Shown: piece by piece, positions 27,548 through 33,448 of the stretch
Numbering within the stretch: position 1 is the stretch's first letter
How the letters are laid out: every line of letters starts with the position of its first letter
NCBI GenBank assembly: GCA_025463555.1
Contig: JAODAS010000034.1
Span: forward strand, 1-33,448
Length of the DNA stretch: 33,448 nucleotides
Origin: Schumannella sp.
GTDB taxonomy: Bacteria > Actinomycetota > Actinomycetes > Actinomycetales > Microbacteriaceae
Direction of reading: 5' to 3'
Notes under the pieces: generated by a model
Seen by the model: only the letters and a program-made list of their open reading frames with translations
What the model was told of the DNA's origin: nothing
The model's database searches: none
Program-made: the position numbers and the translations under genes

Positions 27548-29158
27548 CTAGCGGTCGGTCGGCTTCTCGGCTCCGTGCCCGGTGAGCGCGCGCACGCGCA
27601 TCTCGGACTCGAGCCGGGGGTTCTCGGCAGTGCCGGTCAGCGTGCCGATGACGCCCAGCAGGAACCCGACCGGGATGGAGATGATGCCGGGGTTGTTCAG
27701 CGGGAACCAGTGGAAGTCGACCCCCTGCACCATGGGAGTCGGACCGCCGGACACGGCCGGCGAGAACACGATCAGCACGATCGCGGTCAGGAGGCCTCCG
27801 TACATGCTGAGCACGGCGCCGCGGGTGTTGAACCGCTTCCAGAACAGCGAGAACAGGATCGTCGGCAGGTTGGCGCTCGCGGCGACCGCGAACGCCAGGG
27901 CGACGAGGAACGCGATGTTCTGACCTTGCGCCAGGATGCCGCCGAGGATCGCCACGATTCCGATGACCACCACCGTTCGTCGTGCCACCTTCACCTCGTC
28001 GAGCGACCCGGACTTGCCCTCGCCGCGCTTCAGCACGTTCGCGTAGATGTCGTGCGCGAACGACGTCGCCGCCGTGATCGTCAGCCCGGCCACCACCGCC
28101 AGGATCGTCGCGAACGCGATCGCCGAGATGATGCCCAGTAGCACAGGTCCGCCCAGTTGCAAGGCGAGCAGCGGAGCAGCCGAGTTCACGCCGCCCGGCG
28201 CGGCCAGGATCGCGTCGGCACCCACCAGCGCGGCCGCGCCGTACCCGAGCACGAGGCTGAACAGGTAGAAGATGCCGATGATCCAGATGGCCCACACCAC
28301 GCTGCGGCGGGCCTCCTTCGCCGAGGGCACCGTGTAAAACCGCATCAGCACGTGGGGCAGGCCCGCGGTTCCGAGCACGAGCGCGAGCGCCAGCGACACG
28401 AAGTCGAGCGGGTTCGCACCGTACTGCAGCCCGGGTGCGAGGATCGCGGAGCCGTCGACACCCGCGGTCGCCGCCTTCTCGCTGGCGCCGAAGGTCGTCG
28501 CAGCGGCATCCAGTACCGCCGAGAAGCTGAACCCATGGATCGCGAGCACCCACACGGTCATGACCGCTGCGCCGCCCACGAGCAGGATCGCCTTGATGAT
28601 CTGGACCCACGTCGTGCCGCGCATCCCGCCGATGAGCACGTACAGGATCATCAGCAGTCCGACGACGGCGATGACGATGCCGACGTTGACCGGCCCCTCG
28701 ATTCCGAGAAGCAGTGCCACGAGACCGCCGGCGCCCGACATCTGCGCCAGCAGGTAGAAGAAGCACACCACGAGGGTCGTGATCGCCGCCGCCGTCCGCA
28801 CCGGACCCTGCTTGAGCCGGAACGACAGCACGTCGGCCATCGTGAAGCGACCCGTGTTGCGCATCAGCTCGGCGACCAGCAGCAGGGCGACCAGCCAGGC
28901 GACGAGGAATCCGATGGAGTAGAGGAATCCGTCGTAGCCGTTCACCGCGATCGCCCCGCAGATGCCGAGGAAGGATGCCGCGGAGAGGTAGTCGCCCGAG
29001 ATCGCGAATCCGTTCTGCGGGCCGGTGAACGAGCGTCCGGCCGCGTAGTAGTCGGCTGCGGTCTTGTTGTTGCGGCTGGCACGGAACACGATGACCAGCG
29101 TGATCACCACGAACGCGAGGAAGATCGAGATGTTCAGAACCGGGTTGTTGTCGGTCAT
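27548..29158 (-). CDS. actP: Cation/acetate-type symporter (SSS family, ActP/MctC-like)
   Basis: 536 residues with about 13 hydrophobic segments; sodium:solute symporter family. NKTAADYYAAGRSFTGPQNGFAISGDYLSAASFLGI (core GPQNGFAISGDYLSAASFLG) near the N-terminus is the acetate-permease signature, followed by MADVLSFRLKQGPVR, GGMRGTTWVQIIKA and GTAGLPHVLMRFYTVPSAKEARRS (core GLPHVLMRFYTVP). It probably imports acetate or a related short monocarboxylate (pyruvate, propionate). Its ATG overlaps the stop of the upstream DUF485 gene (ATGA), the usual actP-yjcH pairing. Substrate is inferred from family. Confidence 0.93.
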   Translation of the reverse strand: MTDNNPVLNISIFLAFVVITLVIVFRASRNNKTAADYYAAGRSFTGPQNGFAISGDYLSAASFLGICGAIAVNGYDGFLYSIGFLVAWLVALLLVAELMRNTGRFTMADVLSFRLKQGPVRTAAAITTLVVCFFYLLAQMSGAGGLVALLLGIEGPVNVGIVIAVVGLLMILYVLIGGMRGTTWVQIIKAILLVGGAAVMTVWVLAIHGFSFSAVLDAAATTFGASEKAATAGVDGSAILAPGLQYGANPLDFVSLALALVLGTAGLPHVLMRFYTVPSAKEARRSVVWAIWIIGIFYLFSLVLGYGAAALVGADAILAAPGGVNSAAPLLALQLGGPVLLGIISAIAFATILAVVAGLTITAATSFAHDIYANVLKRGEGKSGSLDEVKVARRTVVVIGIVAILGGILAQGQNIAFLVALAFAVAASANLPTILFSLFWKRFNTRGAVLSMYGGLLTAIVLIVFSPAVSGGPTPMVQGVDFHWFPLNNPGIISIPVGFLLGVIGTLTGTAENPRLESEMRVRALTGHGAEKPTDR

Positions 29159-29484
29159 TTCACACCCGCTTCGAGCTCGCCCTGAATCTTCTCGGCGAGC
29201 GGGTCGAGTCTGCGGTTCGCGTACCGCACGTACGCCATCGTGATGATGAACGTGGTCACGAACTGGCCGAGCCCGAACAGCAGGCCGACGTTGACGGATC
29301 CGAACACCGGCGTCGCCATGAAGTCGTGTGCGTAGGCCGCGAGCAGCACGTACACGAAGTACCAGACGAGAAACAGCACAGCCAGCGGGAACACGAAGCT
29401 CCGATGGCGTCTTTGGAGTTCACGGAAGTCGGCAGACTCCGCCACCTCCGTGTAGTCGCGCGAATCGGGGGCAGAGTCAGACAT
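29155..29484 (-). CDS. DUF485 membrane protein (YjcH-like symporter partner)
   Basis: 109 residues with two membrane helices (about 33-54 and 65-88): RSFVFPLAVLFLVWYFVYVLLAAYAHDFM (core FPLAVLFLVWYFVYVLLAAY) and VNVGLLFGLGQFVTTFIITMAYVRYANRRLDP (core GQFVTTFIITMAYVRYANR), the DUF485 pattern. These proteins are nearly always encoded before ActP-type symporters; a role in transporter assembly or activity is assumed, not proven. AGGAGGT on the minus strand (29494 to 29488) precedes the ATG. First gene of a two-gene operon. Confidence 0.93.
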   Translation of the reverse strand: MSDSAPDSRDYTEVAESADFRELQRRHRSFVFPLAVLFLVWYFVYVLLAAYAHDFMATPVFGSVNVGLLFGLGQFVTTFIITMAYVRYANRRLDPLAEKIQGELEAGVK

Positions 29485-29528
29485 ACGACCTCCTTGTCGT
29501 GGGGTCGGGCTCCCCGGGTTTTGCTCCG

Positions 29529-29557
29529 AGTATCACAAACACGTAACGGCCGGACAA
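29529..29557 (-). promoter_or_regulatory. Promoter of the DUF485-symporter operon
   Basis: On the minus strand TTGTCC (29557 to 29552), a 17-base spacer and GATACT (29534 to 29529) form a good sigma70-type pair, 45 bp upstream of the ATG. The rest of the 230-bp gap up to the acyltransferase stop holds no gene. Confidence 0.65.
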
Positions 29558-29646
29558 GGGGTGGTGCGCTGAGGGGGCTTTGTGCATGGATGACGCGGTC
29601 GGCCCCGGGAAGACGTCGCGGTTGCCGCTGACTCGTTCGGGAGCGC

Positions 29647-29680
29647 ATCACTTCCGAGGCATATAGGACGCTGAAGTGAT
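29647..29680. repeat. 8-bp inverted repeat between the acyltransferase stop and the symporter promoter
   Basis: ATCACTTC (29647-29654) and GAAGTGAT (29673-29680) are perfect inverted arms separated by 18 bp of AT-richer sequence (CGAGGCATATAGGACGCT). It could be a terminator hairpin for the acyltransferase gene or a dimeric operator upstream of the symporter promoter. Confidence 0.4.
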
Positions 29681-29714
29681 CGGCTCGCGAGGGCGAGGCG
29701 CTTCCCGAGCGCGG

Positions 29715-31643
29715 CTAGACGGGCTGCGGGAGGGACTGGTTGGCGCGGTCGTCGCGCAGGGGCGGCAGTTCGGCGAGGCGCTGGAGGGCGTCGCTGATCG
29801 TCTTGCTGAAGATGGTGGCTCCGGCCTCGCCGAAATGGATCTGGTCGCCGGCGAGCACGCTGAGAGACGGCTGGATGGTGTCGTGCCAGTTGGCCAGTTC
29901 GACGTTGCGGTAGTCGAGTGCGAAGGCCGACAGGGTCGAGTTGACGCCGGCGCTCCAGTAGCGAGGCGCCTGCACGTTGACCACGACCATCAGCCGGTCG
30001 GGGCCGGCCATGTCGCGGATCTGGTCGAGCACACCCCGGTCGATGGGCCCGTTCGTTCCGAGCGCGAGCACCAGCACCTGGCGCAGCTTGCCCTTGTTGA
30101 TCAGACGCTGGATGATGTCCGGCGCCACGTAGATCGACCGCGACACCTGCGCGTCCACGTAGATGCCGGGGAACTTCGCGTACAACGTCGGCCCTGCGGC
30201 GAGCATCACCGAGTCGCCGATCGCCGTGATCTGATCCCCGCCGACCGGCTTCGGGGGAGCGTCGGCGTCGGGCGCAGGATCCGCACCGGGGGTGTCCGTC
30301 GGATCGGGTGTCGCCGCGGCTTCGTGCGCTGCCGCCTCATCCAGAGCCTGTTGTCCCGCCGCGACCAGCAGCTCCGCCTCGCCGCGGCCCGGATCCGCGG
30401 CGACCGCACCCACGGTGCCGATCCCCGCCGACAGGAGCAGCACCACGACCCACACGCCCGCCAGGAACGAGTGCTGCGCCCGACCGCTGAACCAGCCGGC
30501 GAACGCAGCCCCCGTGGCGCGGAAACCGTGGCGCCGGATCGGCTGCTCCACGAGCTCGTATGACACCGCGGCTGCCGTGACGGTGATCACCAACGCGACG
30601 CCGCCGAGGACCCAGCCCTGCCATCCGTCCCGGGTCCAGCCCGGAAGCCCCGCCACCAGCAACAGGAACACGGGCCAGTGCCACAGGTACAGCCCGTAGC
30701 TGCGCTGCCCGATCCAGCGCAGCGGAGCCCAGTCGAGCACCCGGCCGAGCAGGGTCCCCGGCACGAGCAGGGTGGCGAGAACGACGGCGCTCAGCACGGA
30801 GACGAGAGCGAGCCCGCCTTGGAAGGGGGCCGCAGAATCCTCGTTCAGAACCGCGGCGATCGCCAGGATGCCGGCCAGCGCCACCGGCCCGGTCACGCCC
30901 AGGATGACCCTCAGTGCTCGCGGCCACTCCAGCGCGCGCGCCGGCCAGGACGCGGCCACGAACGCCAGGATGGCGCCGATGGCGAGACCGAAGAAGTGGG
31001 TGTCGGTGCCGTAGTAGACGCGGGTGGCGTTGTCGGCGCTCCACAGCACCGCCATCCACACCGCGGAGCCGACCGCCAGCAGCGACACCCCGGCGATGCG
31101 CGCCCACCGCGGCACACGCAGCAGCACGAGTACCAGCAGCAGCGGCCAGAGCAGGTAGAACTGCTCTTCGACCGCCAGTGACCACAGGTTGCGGAACAAC
31201 TCGGGCACCGATGCGTCGAAGTAGTCCGAGGAGCCGGCCAGGAACAGCCAGTTGCTGCTGAACGTGACCGCGCCGGCCAGTTGCTGCCGCACACCCACCA
31301 GGATGTCCCCGCCGATCGCATACGCCGCCGTGCAGCACACCAGCAGCAGCACGCCCAGAGCCGGCAGAAGCCGCCGCGCCCGGCGGCGCCAGAACGCGCT
31401 CAGCGAGATGCGTCCGGTCGCGGCGCGCTCGCGCAGCAGCAGCGACGTGATGAGGAACCCGCTGACCACGAAGAACAGGTCGACGCCGAGGAATCCGCCG
31501 ACGACGGCACCCGGCGTCAGGTGGAAGAGGATCACCAGGACCACCGCGATCGCGCGCACGCCGTCGAGCCCGACCACGCGGAACGGCGTCGACGACGAGG
31601 CCGTTTCGGGTGCCGGGACGGTGTTCGGGGTCTGGGGCTTCAT
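29715..31643 (-). CDS. OafA/YrhL-like membrane acyltransferase with C-terminal SGNH domain
   Basis: 642 residues. The N-terminal ~400 residues are an acyltransferase-3 domain with about ten or eleven membrane helices; VGLDGVRAIAVVLVILFHLTP shows the R30-x10-H41 pair and FFVVSGFLITSLLLRE follows. After an Ala/Asp/Pro linker (about 430-460) comes a periplasmic-type SGNH domain: IGDSVMLAAG (Ser478), LGTNG (Asn531) and DQIHF (Asp600, His603). Such fusions O-acetylate cell-wall polysaccharide or peptidoglycan; the acceptor here is unknown. The ATG at 31643 gives the family N-terminus; the longer frame runs into truA. Divergent from truA by 32 bp. Confidence 0.92.
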   Translation of the reverse strand: MKPQTPNTVPAPETASSSTPFRVVGLDGVRAIAVVLVILFHLTPGAVVGGFLGVDLFFVVSGFLITSLLLRERAATGRISLSAFWRRRARRLLPALGVLLLVCCTAAYAIGGDILVGVRQQLAGAVTFSSNWLFLAGSSDYFDASVPELFRNLWSLAVEEQFYLLWPLLLVLVLLRVPRWARIAGVSLLAVGSAVWMAVLWSADNATRVYYGTDTHFFGLAIGAILAFVAASWPARALEWPRALRVILGVTGPVALAGILAIAAVLNEDSAAPFQGGLALVSVLSAVVLATLLVPGTLLGRVLDWAPLRWIGQRSYGLYLWHWPVFLLLVAGLPGWTRDGWQGWVLGGVALVITVTAAAVSYELVEQPIRRHGFRATGAAFAGWFSGRAQHSFLAGVWVVVLLLSAGIGTVGAVAADPGRGEAELLVAAGQQALDEAAAHEAAATPDPTDTPGADPAPDADAPPKPVGGDQITAIGDSVMLAAGPTLYAKFPGIYVDAQVSRSIYVAPDIIQRLINKGKLRQVLVLALGTNGPIDRGVLDQIRDMAGPDRLMVVVNVQAPRYWSAGVNSTLSAFALDYRNVELANWHDTIQPSLSVLAGDQIHFGEAGATIFSKTISDALQRLAELPPLRDDRANQSLPQPV

Positions 31644-31659
31644 CGGCGATTCCGCGCCC

Positions 31660-31669
31660 AGCCTAGACT
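31660..31669. promoter_or_regulatory. Overlapping divergent -10 boxes (acyltransferase and truA)
   Basis: AGCCTAGACT contains TAGACT (31664-31669) reading rightward, six bases before the truA GTG (leaderless geometry), and TAGGCT (31665 to 31660) reading leftward, 16 bases before the acyltransferase ATG. The two boxes share two bases inside a CTAG, so both promoters probably cannot be occupied at once. Confidence 0.45.
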
Positions 31670-31675
31670 CGGCGC

Positions 31676-32593
31676 GTGGAAACCGGCGAGCCCGATCCGG
31701 GGCGCATCCGCCTCGACCTCTCGTACGACGGCACGGACTTCGCGGGCTGGGCGCGTCAGCCCCACCAGCGCACCGTGCAGGGTCAGCTGGAGGAGGCGCT
31801 GGCGACGATCTTCCGGCGCAGCGGCGTGCAGCCGCGCCTCGTCGTCGCGGGCCGGACCGACGTCGGCGTCCACGCGATCGGGCAGGTCGCGCACGTCGAC
31901 CTGAACCCGGCGCAGGTGCACACACTGGCCCGCCCGGCCCGCGGCGCGCGGCAGGCGATCACCGGTGCCGAGTCGCTCGCGTCCCGGCTGAACGGCATCG
32001 CGGGACTCAGTTCCGACGTGCGGGTGATCCGCTCATACCTCGCGCCTCCCGGATTCGACGCCCGGTTCTCTGCCCTCTGGCGCCGATACGAGTACCGGAT
32101 CGCCGACGTCGATGCGACGCACGACCCGCGCCGGCGCACGCACACCCTCTGGTATCCGGCCGCTCTCGATGAAGACGCGATGCAGGATGCCGCGCGCAGC
32201 CTGCTCGGCCTCCACGATTTCGCGACCTTCTGCCGCCCGCGACCGGGTGCGACGACGATCCGCACCCTGCAGGCCTTCGAGTGGAGTCGCGACGCGGACG
32301 GCGTCCTGTGCGCCCGGCTCCAGGCCGACGCGTTCTGCCACAGCATGGTGCGCTCGCTGGTGGGGGCGTGCGTGGCCGTCGGCGAGCGGCGTCTGGCGAG
32401 CGAGCGGGTTCCCGAGCTGCGGGATGCCGCTCAGCGACCCAGCGAATTCAAGGTGATGCCGGCGAAGGGCCTCACGCTCGTCGAGGTCGGTTACCCGCCC
32501 GACGAGCAGCTCGCCGCGCGAGCGGAGGAGACCCGGCAGCGCCGTGCGATCGACGCCTCGGCCGGTTTGGCGGAAACCCAGGGCATCGACTAG
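31676..32593 (+). CDS. truA: tRNA pseudouridine synthase A
   Basis: 305 residues; isomerises U38-U40 in the tRNA anticodon stem. RIRLDLSYDGTDFAGWARQP opens the catalytic fold, VVAGRTDVGVHAIGQVAHVD carries the catalytic Asp62, and YEYRIADVD, HDFATFCRPRPG and ADAFCHSMVRSLVGACVAVG are further TruA signatures. The GTG start at 31676 fits the family N-terminus. In many bacteria truA follows rplQ and precedes rplM; here it keeps rplM-rpsI but is about 6.4 kb from rplQ. Its TAG forms the first half of the rplM -10 box. Confidence 0.97.
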   Translation: METGEPDPGRIRLDLSYDGTDFAGWARQPHQRTVQGQLEEALATIFRRSGVQPRLVVAGRTDVGVHAIGQVAHVDLNPAQVHTLARPARGARQAITGAESLASRLNGIAGLSSDVRVIRSYLAPPGFDARFSALWRRYEYRIADVDATHDPRRRTHTLWYPAALDEDAMQDAARSLLGLHDFATFCRPRPGATTIRTLQAFEWSRDADGVLCARLQADAFCHSMVRSLVGACVAVGERRLASERVPELRDAAQRPSEFKVMPAKGLTLVEVGYPPDEQLAARAEETRQRRAIDASAGLAETQGID

Positions 32594-32596
32594 CCT
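32567..32596 (+). promoter_or_regulatory. Candidate rplM-rpsI promoter overlapping the truA stop
   Basis: TTGGCG (32567-32572), an 18-base spacer and TAGCCT (32591-32596); the first three bases of the -10 are the truA stop codon. The resulting leader of about 115 nt contains a possible stem CGAGCCCT/AGGG...CTCG (32629-32656) and CGCT/AGCG (32670-32683). Confidence 0.45.
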
Positions 32597-32719
32597 ATGG
32601 AGGTTGCCCGCTTACGCGTGGCAGCATCCGAGCCCTTCATCGCAGGGTTGCACTCGATCCGGGTACAACGCTCACCGAAGCGGGATTCACGAACACCTCG
32701 ACCAGAAAGCAGTTCTCTC

Positions 32720-33166
32720 ATGACGCGTACGTTCAGCCCCACGCCGGCGGACATCAAGCGCGAGTGGATCGTCATCGACGCCACCGACATCGTGCTGGGC
32801 CGTCTCGCCAGCCACGCCGCCGCCATCCTGCGCGGCAAGCACAAGCCGACCTTCGCACCCCACATGGACATGGGCGACTTCGTCATCGTGGTCAACGCGG
32901 AGAAGATCGCCCTGACCGGCCAGAAGCTCGAGAAGAAGCTGGCCTACCGTCACTCGGGCTACCCGGGCGGCCTGTCGGCGCAGACCTACGTCGAGATGCT
33001 CGAGAAGCACCCGACGCGCGCCGTCGAGAAGGCGATCCGCGGCATGCTGCCGAAGAACTCGCTGGGCCGCGCCCAGATCAAGAAGCTGAAGGTCTATGCG
33101 GGCGCCGAGCACCCGCACGCCGCACAGCAGCCCAAGACCTACACCCTCACCCAGGTCGCGCAGTAG
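32720..33166 (+). CDS. rplM: 50S ribosomal protein L13
   Basis: 148 residues. An early 50S assembly protein. [50 protein letters not shown] (core [19 protein letters not shown]) and [44 protein letters not shown] are canonical. The ATG at 32720 gives the normal N-terminus; a longer in-frame start would translate the leader. The ribosome-binding site is weak (AGAAAG at 32704-32709). Followed by rpsI after 32 bp. Confidence 0.98.
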   Translation: MTRTFSPTPADIKREWIVIDATDIVLGRLASHAAAILRGKHKPTFAPHMDMGDFVIVVNAEKIALTGQKLEKKLAYRHSGYPGGLSAQTYVEMLEKHPTRAVEKAIRGMLPKNSLGRAQIKKLKVYAGAEHPHAAQQPKTYTLTQVAQ

Positions 33167-33198
33167 CGCCCGCTCAGACTTTCTAAGGAACAGACACC

Positions 33199-33448
33199 AT
33201 GGCGAAGATCGAAGACACCGCTCCTGACGCAGCCGAGACGGAGGCCGTCGAGGCCCCGGCGACGGAGGCCCCCGCGACCGAGGCCCCCGCGACCGAGGCT
33301 GACGCACCCGAGGCCCCGGCGGCCGAGGCTGACGCACCCGAGGCCCCCGCGACGGACGCTGACGCACCCGAGGCTCCGGCGGCCGAGGCCGAGCCCGAGC
33401 CCGAGGCTGCTGTGGCACCCGCGGCCGCCGAGGAGCCCGAGGCGCCCG
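33199..33448 (+). CDS. rpsI: 30S ribosomal protein S9, N-terminal acidic extension only (cut by window end)
   Basis: 83 codons are present and the frame remains open. Only a low-complexity Ala/Glu/Pro-rich acidic segment is visible (MAKIEDTAPDAAETEAVEAP, then APATE and ADAPEAPAAE units); the S9 core lies beyond the window. The call rests on position directly after rplM and on actinobacterial S9 proteins commonly having such N-terminal extensions. AAGGAA at 33185-33190 precedes the ATG. S9 reaches the P-site tRNA with its C-terminal tail. Confidence 0.85.
   Translation, partial: MAKIEDTAPDAAETEAVEAPATEAPATEAPATEADAPEAPAAEADAPEAPATDADAPEAPAAEAEPEPEAAVAPAAAEEPEAP
33253..33387 (+). repeat. Tandem repeats in the rpsI 5' region
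   Basis: Three 15-bp units encoding APATE (33253-33297) are followed by three 30-bp units encoding ADAPEAPA(A/T)(E/D) (33298-33387), nearly identical at DNA level. All units are in frame. Confidence 0.85.

Overview
The window is from a high-GC actinobacterium, most likely family Microbacteriaceae (Microbacterium or a close relative). This rests on very high third-position GC, frequent GTG starts and one TTG start, TANNNT -10 boxes placed for leaderless transcripts, ribosomal proteins carrying Ala/Glu/Lys-rich tails, and a dispersed palindromic repeat (TCTCGATACRCC...GGCTACTCGA) that I recognise from Microbacteriaceae intergenic DNA. The genus is inference.

Layout. 1-3.1 kb: the end of a surface-type protein with repeated Ig-like modules, a type IB DNA topoisomerase, a small charged helical protein, and a convergent IclR-family regulator. 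3.1-8.4 kb: a histidine-utilisation cluster hutH-hutU-hutG-hutI running divergently from the IclR gene. Histidine goes to urocanate, imidazolonepropionate, formiminoglutamate and then glutamate. A perfect 20-bp palindrome resembling an actinobacterial HutR operator sits on the regulator's start codon. 8.6-9.6 kb: a stand-alone protein with an AbiEi-like N-terminus and a DUF559/Vsr-like nuclease C-terminus, bracketed by two copies of a 58-59 bp palindromic element whose third copy makes the 3' end of hutH. 9.6-25.3 kb: the S10-spc-alpha ribosomal superoperon, rpsJ to rplQ, including secY, adk, infA, rpmJ and rpoA. rpsN, map and rpsD are absent from their common positions, and strong RNA hairpins or palindromic repeats lie at or near these junctions. 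25.3-31.6 kb: a block between rplQ and truA holding a LigD-type polymerase and a LigC-type ATP-dependent ligase (convergent), an acetate-type sodium symporter with its DUF485 partner, and an OafA-like acyltransferase with a C-terminal SGNH domain. 31.7-33.4 kb: truA, rplM and the start of rpsI.

Most ribosomal genes are packed so that stop and start codons overlap (NTGA, TRATG), implying translational coupling. The points most worth following are the two palindromic repeat families, the nuclease gene bracketed by one of them, the operator on the IclR start codon, the hairpin-rich rpsJ leader, and the tandem-repeat acidic tail of S9.
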